From NCBI GenBank assembly GCA_964631325.1, contig CAZVWJ010000088.1, positions 1 through 6,620 of the forward strand: a stretch of 6,620 nucleotides of DNA, in the 5' to 3' direction. The DNA is from CAZVWJ01 sp964631325. Lineage in GTDB: Bacteria; T1Sed10-126. Of this stretch, positions 1 through 5,212 are shown one piece after another. The position numbers and the translations under genes were made by a program. The notes beneath the pieces were generated by a model. The model did not search any database, was not told the DNA's origin, and worked only from the letters and a program-made list of their open reading frames with translations. Within the stretch, counting starts at the first letter, position 1. Every line of letters starts with the position of its first letter.

Positions 1-17
1 CGACTCAAAAAATCCGG

Positions 18-119
18 TTACCAGAAAGTGCTTCTGATTTGTAAAGGGAACTGTGAGAGAAGACACTCTATGAAACGAATAGACAGGGCATCGATCGTTT
101 CACCGTAACTAATTTTCAT
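18..119 (-). pseudogene. DUF2283-like N-terminal remnant (33 codons)
   Basis: A 33-codon frame opens at ATG 119-117 with MKISYGETIDALSIRFIE and stops at TAA 20-18. The pattern M-K-I-x-Y-(x4)-D-A-L-x-I-R-F resembles the first strand of DUF2283 proteins, a small family of unknown function with many toxin-antitoxin-type neighbours; this is from memory. GGTGAT lies 5 nt before the ATG and matches the extended anti-Shine-Dalgarno, supporting a genuine start. After about residue 18 the sequence no longer looks like the family, which normally continues for 30-50 more residues with an E-x-x-PG-type turn. I infer truncation or replacement of the C-terminal half. It may simply be a short chance frame. 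Confidence 0.3.
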
Positions 120-141
120 TTTATATCACCGTCTTAAAAAT

Positions 142-169
142 AGTATACAAAAACCGTCACAACAACCAA
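142..169 (-). promoter_or_regulatory. possible sigma-70 promoter for the DUF2283-like frame
   Basis: On the minus strand TTGGTT (169-164) is separated by 16 nt from TATACT (147-142), a 5/6 match to the -10 consensus. The predicted transcript would begin about 15-20 nt before the GGTGAT ribosome site of the frame starting at 119. The -35 is weak and the surroundings are AT-rich, so this is tentative. Confidence 0.22.
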
Positions 170-246
170 AAATCTTCTTCTTCGGCAACTATAGGACAAA
201 CCTGTTTGATATCGTAGAATTCTCCTTGCCAGGTATTCTTCGTCCC
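157..246 (-). pseudogene. C-terminal fragment of an unidentified small protein
   Basis: Between TGA 249-247 and TGA 159-157 a 29-codon minus-strand frame encodes a peptide of protein-like composition (TWQGEFYDIKQVCP, then IVAEEEDFWLL at the end). It has no start codon, and its upstream part coincides with a degenerate copy of the GAGGGACGGA repeat. It ends 37 nt before the DUF2283-like start, the spacing of a small operon. I do not recognise the family. It could be the tail of a gene truncated by the repeat, or chance. Confidence 0.2.
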
Positions 247-252
247 TCAGTT
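205..252 (-). repeat. degenerate third copy of the GAGGGACGGA repeat
   Basis: Minus-strand AACTGAGGGACG (252-241), followed by GAAGAATA, then CTGGC and GGAGAATTC, aligns with the left half of the two better copies (451-533 and 2051-2134) if about 14 nt are deleted. The right half and the closing CCTCCG arm are not recognisable. Like the other copies it lies downstream of a minus-strand stop codon, here TAA at 285-283. Confidence 0.4.
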
Positions 253-282
253 AATTTAGTTTCTCTTACGATACGTTTTTGT

Positions 283-468
283 TTATTCTTCGACCTGCTC
301 GTACATAGCTTCGAAATCCTCTTTTGCGATCGGATATGGATAACCGGAAGCATCAAGTGCCAAATAGCCATCCTCACTTTGCAAAGTTCCTTCCTTTGTC
401 TGGACCTTAAAAGGCCCCTCAATTCTTTTGGCCCGAACAGGCGTTTTTACAAAAGGGGCGGAGGTTGA
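283..468 (-). pseudogene. start-less small protein with PGDYG-type domain
   Basis: The frame from 468 to stop TAA 285-283 reads, from 456, PFVKTPVRAKRIEGPFKVQT, then KEGTLQSEDGYLALDASGYP, then YPIAKEDFEAMYEQVEE. This follows the layout of the small phage- and plasmid-associated PGDYG family: K-x-P-V near the N-terminus, a V-x-T-x-E-G turn, a GDY-like strand (here DGYL), a G-x-x-Y-P strand and a closing D-x-F-E-x-x-Y. Family assignment is from memory. Family members begin only a few residues before the K-x-P-V motif, yet no ATG, GTG or TTG occurs between the in-frame TAA (471-469) and that motif. The missing 5' end coincides with a dispersed repeat (451-533), so I infer the repeat replaced the start codon and ribosome site. 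An internal TTG would give only the C-terminal two thirds. Confidence 0.5.
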
Positions 469-533
469 TTATTGATTAATTACTGGTGAATTTCCGAGGC
501 CAGTTCTGTTTTTATTATTCCGTCCCTCCGTTG
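451..533 (-). repeat. dispersed palindromic repeat, copy 1
   Basis: On the minus strand it runs from GGAGGGACGGAATAA to AATCAATAATCAACCTCCG, followed by CCCCTTTT. It aligns over its whole length with 2051-2134 at roughly three-quarters identity. CGGAGG near one end can pair with CCTCCG at the other. It begins about 9 nt after the stop of the SEC-C-linked gene and runs into the 5' end of the PGDYG-type remnant. The GGGACGG-rich arms resemble REP elements mobilised by RAYT/Y1 transposases, which is inference because no transposase is present here. Confidence 0.6.
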
Positions 534-541
534 TGGATAGT

Positions 542-1705
542 TTAACCCGTAGTTTCTTTGCCGGAAGATATAACCTCTATGAATTCATTCAGGGAATGGA
601 AGAGCAACTCATGCAGAAAATATTCCTCTTCCCCGGGGGTCTTCAGCTCAAGCAGAGCTAGCCGCGCCTGTCGTGTTGCTTCTTTGTCCGACTCCTGTTC
701 TTTTCGAGCGATGAATTCCTCTAACTTTTTCTGCAGAGATTGTCGCCTTTTGGCATCGTACACTTGCTCCACTAATTTCCGGGTCAAATTATAGTAAGCT
801 TCGTTCAACTCCCGTTGGAACTGTTCAAATTCGGCTTCGCCCAGGTAAGTTTCCAGTTCCAATTCATCTGATTCACTCTCCTCGTATTCTTCCAACACGG
901 GATTAAGGTAATCATTAATAACTTCACTGTATTCTATTAATTGCTCGGGCTCCAGGAATAATTCGTCAATGTCATCCCGTTTCACAAATTCGTCGATGTC
1001 GTTTTTCATCTGCTCCCGACTCTGTGTGGTCTGCTCAATGAGTTCCGGATTTTCCGCAAACATCTGTTCAATTTCCTCGAGGGTCTCCGGATCATCAAGT
1101 ATTTCGGCCACCTCTTCACTAGCCTCCTCAAAGTCACCGTCCCGGAGATCTTCAATATCCACTCCTATGGACTGAAGCATTTGTTTTTCTTTCTGTTCTG
1201 TTCCCTTGAACCAGCTTTTGAAAGCAGAAATATACGATTCAAACCAGAATAAACTCACGGAATCGGAAGAATCCATCATCGTCCGGCCGGTATGGGAAAC
1301 CAGGAGGGCGTCGAGATACTGGCCGTTTTCGGCCATTTCCGGAACTTCCAGCAAAAACTTCATCCCCAGCTTATTACGATCGACTTCATCTGTATAATAC
1401 TCCCGGACCCGCCGGATATCATCATTAATTTCTTCGGGGTCAATTTCGAGCCGGTTGGGATATCCAACCGCCTGGGAGGCCTCTTCGAGTTCCTCCGGAC
1501 TGAGTTTATACTCCACGAAAGGGGGCGCGGAAAACACGCGCTCCGCACGTTCAACTAATGGAGCCCATTCTTCTAAAAGCCGGTTGAATTTATCGCAATA
1601 TGGTTCAAGTTTTTCCAAGGATTTTTCTAATCGGGGCCGTTGGGATTCGTATTCATCCAGCACCCGGAAAAACTCAATCGAATCGTGAAATTCATCCGGA
1701 AACAC
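542..1705 (-). CDS. acidic SEC-C-linked protein of unknown function (uninterrupted body)
   Basis: This is 387 uninterrupted codons ending in TAA 544-542, counted from GTG 1705-1703. The product is soluble, strongly acidic (many D/E runs such as EEASEEVAEILDDPETLEEIEQ split over the middle) and mostly helical. It has no membrane segment or signal peptide. I do not recognise a catalytic domain. The GTG is unlikely to be the natural start: GGCGAG touches it without spacing, and the same frame continues upstream through a serine/proline-rich linker to a clear SEC-C zinc motif (1831-1867). The natural protein would therefore be about 450 residues, with SEC-C at residues 11-23, a linker to about 64, then this body. 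An in-frame TGA at 1879-1877 separates the body from the only good ATG (1897). Translation may depend on readthrough or weak re-initiation, or the gene may be newly inactivated. The stop is followed directly by repeat copy 1. Confidence 0.75.
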   Translation of the reverse strand: MFPDEFHDSIEFFRVLDEYESQRPRLEKSLEKLEPYCDKFNRLLEEWAPLVERAERVFSAPPFVEYKLSPEELEEASQAVGYPNRLEIDPEEINDDIRRVREYYTDEVDRNKLGMKFLLEVPEMAENGQYLDALLVSHTGRTMMDSSDSVSLFWFESYISAFKSWFKGTEQKEKQMLQSIGVDIEDLRDGDFEEASEEVAEILDDPETLEEIEQMFAENPELIEQTTQSREQMKNDIDEFVKRDDIDELFLEPEQLIEYSEVINDYLNPVLEEYEESESDELELETYLGEAEFEQFQRELNEAYYNLTRKLVEQVYDAKRRQSLQKKLEEFIARKEQESDKEATRQARLALLELKTPGEEEYFLHELLFHSLNEFIEVISSGKETTG

Positions 1706-1897
1706 CTCGCCGATTTTTTTCTCATCTTTGGAAGGAATCTGCGAACTGTCCGGAATTGAAGAACTCGAGTCCGGAGCAGTCTTTGAAGCCCGAGATGGCG
1801 GGCCGCCTCTGGATTGATCCTCCTCGAGATGACAATATTTATATTTTTTGCCGCTCCCACACCAGCAGGGATCGTTTCAACCTATGTCTTTACCCAT
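1706..1897 (-). pseudogene. N-terminal SEC-C motif segment with in-frame TGA
   Basis: From ATG 1897-1895 the frame reads M-G-K-D-I-G-stop-N-D-P-C-W-C-G-S-G-K-K-Y-K-Y-C-H, then a linker joining the body gene in frame. The CxC(x8)CH pattern (Cys11, Cys13, Cys22, His23) is the SEC-C zinc motif known from the SecA C-terminus and many stand-alone proteins. The family consensus begins I-G-R-N-D-P-C-P-C-G-S-G-K-K-Y-K-x-C, so the TGA sits exactly where Arg is expected; CGA to TGA is a single transition. GGGAA lies about 9 nt before the ATG. There is no other ATG, GTG or TTG between the TGA and GTG 1705. The reading frame is otherwise undamaged, so the change is recent, an assembly error, or tolerated by readthrough (UGA followed by A is a leaky context in E. 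coli). Confidence 0.7.
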
Positions 1898-1994
1898 TTT
1901 ATCTTATTCCCGTTTATAAGTTTGCGTTCACTCTAAAAAGGTATCTAACGAAAAATCTAACACCTAAAGGTCTTGTAAATTCATTTTCACCCCC

Positions 1995-2033
1995 ATCTAA
2001 TTCTTCCCCCGTCGAGGGGGAAGAGTTTTAGAT
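1995..2033. repeat. fold-back palindromic element between AKR and SEC-C genes
   Basis: TCTTCCCCC (2002-2010) pairs with GGGGGAAGA (2016-2024) around loop GTCGA. Outside it ATCTAA (1995-2000) pairs with TTAGAT (2028-2033) across a small internal loop, giving 15 pairs in all. It looks like one of the C-run/G-run palindromes scattered between genes in many bacteria. There is no clean T-tract on the minus strand, so it is not an obvious intrinsic terminator. Confidence 0.6.
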
Positions 2034-2050
2034 CGAAGTCAAAAAATTCA

Positions 2051-2134
2051 AAAAGAGACGGAGGCTAATTATTGATTAACTTTTTGGGGAATTCCAAGCT
2101 CAGCACTGTTATTTTATTCCTCCGTCCCTCAGTT
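2051..2134 (-). repeat. dispersed palindromic repeat, copy 2; possible terminator of the aldo/keto reductase
   Basis: On the minus strand it starts with AACTGAGGGACGGAGGAAT (2134-2116), 10 nt after the AKR stop, and ends GTTAATCAATAATTAG then CCTCCGTCTCTTTTT. ACGGAGG and CCTCCGT can pair as a 7-bp stem around an AT-rich interior of about 50 nt. The closing arm is followed by CTCTTTTTGAATTTTTT. That T-rich tail could allow a terminator role, although the loop is too long for a classical hairpin. It is homologous to 451-533. Confidence 0.6.
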
Positions 2135-2144
2135 TTCAGTTCAT

Positions 2145-2957
2145 TTACCACGGGGCGAACGGGGGGTCGACGTAGCGGTCGTTGGCGTCAAGAGAGTTTA
2201 TTTTCTCAATGTCTTCCGGAACAAGTTCAAGCTCCATAGCAGAGAAATTATCGCGGATATGTTGTGCCCCGGTAGCCTTGGGGATGGTGAGCACATTATC
2301 CAACTGGATCTGCCAGGCCAGCACTACCTGAGCAACGGAACTATTGTGTTTTTTTGCAATCTTATTAAGTTCCGGCTGGTCAAAGATAGTCCCGTGGCGG
2401 AACGGTGAATAAGCGACCAGGTATATTTCATTTTTTTGCAGATACTCAAGCAGTGGGCGTTGCTGGAGCAAGGGATGCATTTCCACCTGGTTTGCAAACA
2501 GCGGCGTTTCGAGGACATCCCGGGCTTCTTTAACCTGGTCGATTGTGAAATTACTAACTCCGATATGCTTGATTTTCCCGGATTGATACAATTCTTCAAA
2601 AGCGGAAAGAGTTTCCCGGGGCTCATATTTCTTAGTCGGCCAGTGAACGTATAGGCAATCAACGTAATCCAGTTTTAGTTTCTGCAAGCTGGTTTCGGTA
2701 GAATCTAATACGCCCTCCCGGTCCAGGCTGTCAGCCCAGACCTTGGTGGCCACAAATAAGTTTTCCCGCGGCAGGCCGGCTTTCTTGAGCCCCTCCCCTA
2801 CTGCCGCTTCATTTCCATAAAATTGAGCTGTATCAATATGACGATAACCAACTTCGAGAGCCGTACGAACACTTTTAACACACTGCTGAAAGTCCTCGTT
2901 CTGCCAGGTCCCCAGGCCAATTTTGGGAATATTTTTATCTGAAAAATAGCGAGACAT
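2145..2957 (-). CDS. aldo/keto reductase, AKR5 (2,5-diketo-D-gluconate reductase)-like
   Basis: A complete 270-residue cytosolic NAD(P)H-dependent oxidoreductase of TIM-barrel fold, predicted to reduce aldehydes or ketones to alcohols; the substrate is not predictable. The N-terminal GLGTWQ (15-19 region) starts the barrel. The catalytic tetrad is visible as Asp42 and Tyr47 (HIDTAQFYGNE), Lys72 (VATKVW) and His105 (LYVHWP). IGVSNF, ANQVEMHPLLQQ and LVAYSP are family signatures, and IPKA with a following H-x-x-x-N region forms the nucleotide-binding end. Length is normal for the bacterial AKR5-type clade. ATG 2957 is chosen: AGGAG lies 9 nt before it. TTG 2960, 6 nt after AGGAG, would add one Met and cannot be excluded. 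The C-terminus RYVDPPFAPW recalls haloarchaeal and halophilic bacterial members, from memory. It is transcribed divergently from rtcB, and downstream lies repeat copy 2. Confidence 0.93.
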   Translation of the reverse strand: MSRYFSDKNIPKIGLGTWQNEDFQQCVKSVRTALEVGYRHIDTAQFYGNEAAVGEGLKKAGLPRENLFVATKVWADSLDREGVLDSTETSLQKLKLDYVDCLYVHWPTKKYEPRETLSAFEELYQSGKIKHIGVSNFTIDQVKEARDVLETPLFANQVEMHPLLQQRPLLEYLQKNEIYLVAYSPFRHGTIFDQPELNKIAKKHNSSVAQVVLAWQIQLDNVLTIPKATGAQHIRDNFSAMELELVPEDIEKINSLDANDRYVDPPFAPW

Positions 2958-3087
2958 CAATTACCACTCCTAAATTTTGATTATTTTACCAGAACTTTTT
3001 ACTGAATTGTCCTTCCAGGGAACGTAAAACTTCCCAGGACTTGATTCGGCACTCTATTTTGAATTTGACGTTGCCCCCCGTGAAGTT

Positions 3088-3351
3088 CAAAATCAAGCTG
3101 GATTCCGGGGTCAGAGCCCCGGAATGACAACCGGGGAGCCCATCAAAATCAAGCTGGATTCCGGGGTCAGAGCCCCGGAATGACAACCGGGGAACCCATC
3201 AAAATCAAGCTGGTTTCCGGGGTCAGAGCCCCGGAATGACAACTGAGGAGCCCATCAAAATCAAGCTGGATTCCGGGGTCAGAGCCCCGGAATGACAACC
3301 GGGGAGCCCATCAAAATCAAGCTGGTTTCCGGGGTCGGGCCCCGGAATGAC
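3088..3351. repeat. tandem array of a 56-bp palindromic repeat (4.7 units)
   Basis: Units begin with CAAAATCAAGCTGG at 3088, 3144, 3200, 3256 and 3312, an exact 56-bp period; the last unit stops at 3351. Each contains the palindrome TTCCGGGG-tcagag-CCCCGGAA, a stem of 8-9 bp. The fifth has a shortened loop (tcggg). Units 1, 2 and 4 read GGATTCC and units 3 and 5 read GGTTTCC. Joining segments (aaccggggagcccat) differ at only one to three positions. The motif GGATTCC...GGAATGAC is a widespread dispersed bacterial repeat type and recurs once at 6548-6590. The array lies between the divergent AKR and rtcB genes and contains no credible gene. Confidence 0.93.
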
Positions 3352-3397
3352 GTTGTGGTACTATTAAAAGTTTTAAATATTCTGCTTAATTCAGGTG

Positions 3398-3426
3398 TTA
3401 CTTACTGCAGGCGGATAATTTATAAT
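3398..3426 (+). promoter_or_regulatory. probable rtcB promoter
   Basis: A perfect TATAAT (3421-3426) stands 65 nt before the rtcB ATG. At 17-bp spacing the -35 position holds only TTACTT (3398-3403), a poor match to TTGACA, so an activator may be needed or this may be a chance match in AT-rich DNA. It lies downstream of the tandem repeat array, outside the repeats. I see no sigma-54 GG-N10-GC element of the kind that drives rtcB in enterobacteria. Confidence 0.35.
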
Positions 3427-3490
3427 ACAGTAGAAAAGGAAAAATTTTTAGGCGCAAGCAGGAATCATCAATTTCCGGGAGGATTAATGA

Positions 3491-4897
3491 ATGTTAACCA
3501 AAATCAGTAAAAATACTTACAGGATAGAAAAAGAAGGGAATATGAAGACGGAGGTTATCGTTTATCTGCGCCCTTCTCTGCGGGAAATAATTGAGGATGA
3601 CTCGTTAAAACAGCTCAAAGACGCCGCTTCCCTTGAAGGAGCAAAAGCAGTTCTGGGGATGCCCGACATTCACCCCGGATTCGGGATTCCGATCGGGGGA
3701 GTGCTGGTAATGGACGGGAAAGATGGTCTGATTTCCGCCGGCTCAGTGGGAATGGACATCAATTGTGGAGTCCGTTTGTTAAAAACTGAGCTGTTTGAGG
3801 GGGAGCTGGGACGTGAGAAAAAAAATCAATTAATGCAGACCATAGCCGGCCGAATACCCACCGGAATTGGCACCTCAAGTCCGCTGGAACAAAAACTCAG
3901 CTCTTCCGTAGAAAAAATCACCAGGGAGGGGGTCCCCGCTCTTAGTGACCTGGGCCTGGTCCAAGAAAAAGATTTAAGACATATCCAGGACGGCGGAAAT
4001 TTCCCGGGAGCAGATATTAGTGTGCTCAGCAATAAAGCTCGAAATAGAATGCACCAACTGGGAACCCTGGGGGGCGGGAACCACTTTATTGAACTCAATC
4101 GCGTCGCAGAAATATATGAACCTGAAACTGCGGAAAAATTCGGATTGGAGAAAAATCAACTGGTAATCCAGATTCATTCGGGAAGCCGGGGGTTCGGGCA
4201 CCAGGTCTGTGTTGATTATTCAAACCGAATGAAAACAAAGGCCGGGGAGATGGGAATTGATTTGCCCACGAAAGGTTTAGCCGCCGCTCCGATTAATTCT
4301 TCCCTCGGTCGGGATTACCTCAAGGCAATGGCCGCAGCAGCTAATTTTGCCTATGCCAACCGGCAGATTATGACCCATCTGGTCCGACAATCTTTCCGCG
4401 ACCGGGCCGACATCTCACAAAATAGTGAGCTCGAACTGCTTTATGATATTTCTCACAACCTGGCCCGGTTTGAAAAAGTGAAAGGCAAGCAATATTTAAT
4501 CCATCGCAAGGGAGCAGTTCGAGCTCTACCGGCTAAACATCCGGAGACGCCAAAATTTTATTCGGCGACCGGCCATCCTATTCTGATCCCCGGTAACATG
4601 GGAAGCAGTTCTTATGTCGCTGTGGCGGGAGATAGAATGGAAGAATTATACTACTCCGTCAACCACGGAGCAGGGCGAACAATGTCACGAAAACAGGCCA
4701 AAAAGATTGTAGACAGAAATAAACTGAAAGAAACTATGGGAGAGATCCCAATCTTTGGAGCCGGTCCGGACAACACCCGGGACGAGGCACCCCAGGCCTA
4801 CAAAAACATCGACGAAGTGGTAGAAACCCTGGCCGAGTTAAATCACACCAAAAAGGTAGTCAGGCTGGAACCCCTGGCTGTAATTAAAGGGGACTAG
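3491..4897 (+). CDS. rtcB: RNA-splicing ligase RtcB (tRNA-splicing / RNA repair)
   Basis: A complete 468-residue GTP- and Mn-dependent RNA ligase. It joins 2',3'-cyclic phosphate or 3'-phosphate ends to 5'-OH ends through a guanylylated histidine; in bacteria it serves RNA repair. Metal and GMP sites are intact: GMPDIHPGFGIPIGG (56-70), Asp89 and Cys92 in VGMDINCGVRLL, Asn197-His198 in LGGGNHF, His229 in IHSGSRG, His322 in ISHNLARFE, HRKGAVRA (338-345) and the nucleophile His392 in NHGAGRTMSR. Family members end VVRL-x-P-x-x-V-x-KG, as here (RLEPLAVIKGD). The loop usually written GSMG is GNMG at 368-371. ATG 3491 is preceded by GGGAGG with 8-nt spacing and gives the usual KIS-x-x-x-Y-x-I start; an ATG 4 nt earlier is out of frame. 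No archease or rtcA neighbour is present. TAG stop is followed 2 nt later by a perfect hairpin. Confidence 0.97.
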   Translation: MLTKISKNTYRIEKEGNMKTEVIVYLRPSLREIIEDDSLKQLKDAASLEGAKAVLGMPDIHPGFGIPIGGVLVMDGKDGLISAGSVGMDINCGVRLLKTELFEGELGREKKNQLMQTIAGRIPTGIGTSSPLEQKLSSSVEKITREGVPALSDLGLVQEKDLRHIQDGGNFPGADISVLSNKARNRMHQLGTLGGGNHFIELNRVAEIYEPETAEKFGLEKNQLVIQIHSGSRGFGHQVCVDYSNRMKTKAGEMGIDLPTKGLAAAPINSSLGRDYLKAMAAAANFAYANRQIMTHLVRQSFRDRADISQNSELELLYDISHNLARFEKVKGKQYLIHRKGAVRALPAKHPETPKFYSATGHPILIPGNMGSSSYVAVAGDRMEELYYSVNHGAGRTMSRKQAKKIVDRNKLKETMGEIPIFGAGPDNTRDEAPQAYKNIDEVVETLAELNHTKKVVRLEPLAVIKGD

Positions 4898-4899
4898 CC

Positions 4900-4939
4900 C
4901 ACATTATGCACGAAATTATAGAATTTCGTGCATAATGTG
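4900..4939. repeat. perfect 18-bp hairpin directly after rtcB
   Basis: CACATTATGCACGAAATT (4900-4917) and its exact reverse complement (4922-4939) enclose the loop ATAG. It starts 2 nt after the rtcB TAG. No T-tract follows (tatctacg), so it is not a canonical intrinsic terminator. It could protect the 3' end of the transcript, act as a dispersed palindrome, or bind a protein as a duplex DNA site. Confidence 0.85.
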
Positions 4940-4950
4940 TATCTACGATA

Positions 4951-5049
4951 CAGCACTCAAGGCTATATTAGCAAATAAATCAAGTTGTAATATAGGTCTA
5001 AAAAATTACAGAGTGTTTTCAAGTATATATTCTTTCTGCTTGAGTGCTG
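4951..5049. repeat. 11-bp inverted repeat flanking an AT-rich segment
   Basis: CAGCACTCAAG (4951-4961) and CTTGAGTGCTG (5039-5049) are exact reverse complements 77 nt apart. The interior is AT-rich and has no reading frame. The right arm overlaps the next palindrome (5046-5061). Confidence 0.6.
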
Positions 5050-5061
5050 GGTTAACCCAGC
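5046..5061. repeat. perfect 16-bp palindrome
   Basis: GCTGGGTTAACCCAGC is its own reverse complement. With the following CTAC it resembles the (A/G)TAGGYTGGGTT...AACCCAGCCTAC class of dispersed repeats seen in many genomes, which is from memory. It shares bases with the inverted repeats on both sides. Confidence 0.7.
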
Positions 5062-5162
5062 CTACAATCGAGTAGTTTTATTGTGAAGCTTCACCGCTAA
5101 AGTTGCGTTGAGAGTCCTTTGCCAGCAATAAACGCTAAATATGGTGTCTCGATTGAAGGCTG
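5058..5162. repeat. 15-bp near-perfect inverted repeat with internal palindromes
   Basis: CAGCCTACAATCGAG (5058-5072) and CTCGATTGAAGGCTG (5148-5162) pair at 14 of 15 positions. The 75-nt interior holds the 12-bp palindrome GTGAAGCTTCAC (5083-5094), GCGTT/AACGC arms (5105-5109 and 5131-5135) and two direct copies of CGCTAAA (5095-5101, 5133-5139). There is no reading frame. It could be a small non-autonomous mobile element or a structured transcript. Confidence 0.6.
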
Positions 5163-5173
5163 TCCTTCGGACC

Positions 5174-5208
5174 GATAATTCGCGACATTTACGCCGTCGC
5201 GAATTATC
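5174..5208 (-). repeat. perfect 13-bp hairpin directly after the DUF2071 gene
   Basis: GATAATTCGCGAC (5174-5186) pairs exactly with GTCGCGAATTATC (5196-5208) around a 9-nt loop. On the minus strand it begins 4 nt after the DUF2071 stop codon and is followed by a small GTCC-GAA-GGAC hairpin. There is no T-run, so factor-dependent termination or 3'-end protection is more likely than intrinsic termination. Confidence 0.75.
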
Positions 5209-5212
5209 CGGG

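Noticed and set aside
1..108. Plus-strand C-terminal frame entering from the left edge (RLKKSGYQKVLLICKG...)
   Set aside because: 35 codons without a recognisable motif, overlapping the better supported minus-strand DUF2283-like start; it cannot be judged without upstream sequence.
189..468. Frames of 77 (minus) and 80 (plus) residues in this area
   Set aside because: Their composition is not protein-like (Arg/Lys-rich or Cys/Phe/Leu-rich), and they are shadows of the PGDYG-type frame.
451..533. Integron attC site
   Set aside because: Imperfect palindrome of suitable length, but no RYYYAAC/GTTRRRY core pair and no integrase.
1877..1879. TGA as selenocysteine or as a reassigned Trp/Gly codon
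   Set aside because: The family has Arg at this site. No convincing SECIS-like hairpin follows; only a 4-bp stem is visible. Every Trp in the long genes is TGG and no other TGA is used inside them.
1600..2031. 143-residue plus-strand frame
   Set aside because: It lies opposite the SEC-C gene and the fold-back repeat, has no ribosome site, and its C-terminus is the translated repeat.
2986..3186. Minus-strand 66-residue frame through the repeat array
   Set aside because: It only translates the repeats (SFRGSDPGIQLDFDG twice) and has no ribosome site. The same applies to the plus frame 3292-3510.
3088..3351. CRISPR array
   Set aside because: The period is regular, but the segments between the palindromes are almost identical to each other, so there are no unique spacers; it is a simple tandem repeat.
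3547..3554. GACGGAGG in rtcB as another copy of the dispersed repeat
   Set aside because: Only 8 nt match and they are ordinary coding sequence within rtcB.
4940..5212. tRNA or known riboswitch
   Set aside because: No cloverleaf with a T-loop GTTCRA motif and no known aptamer signature; only inverted repeats are visible.
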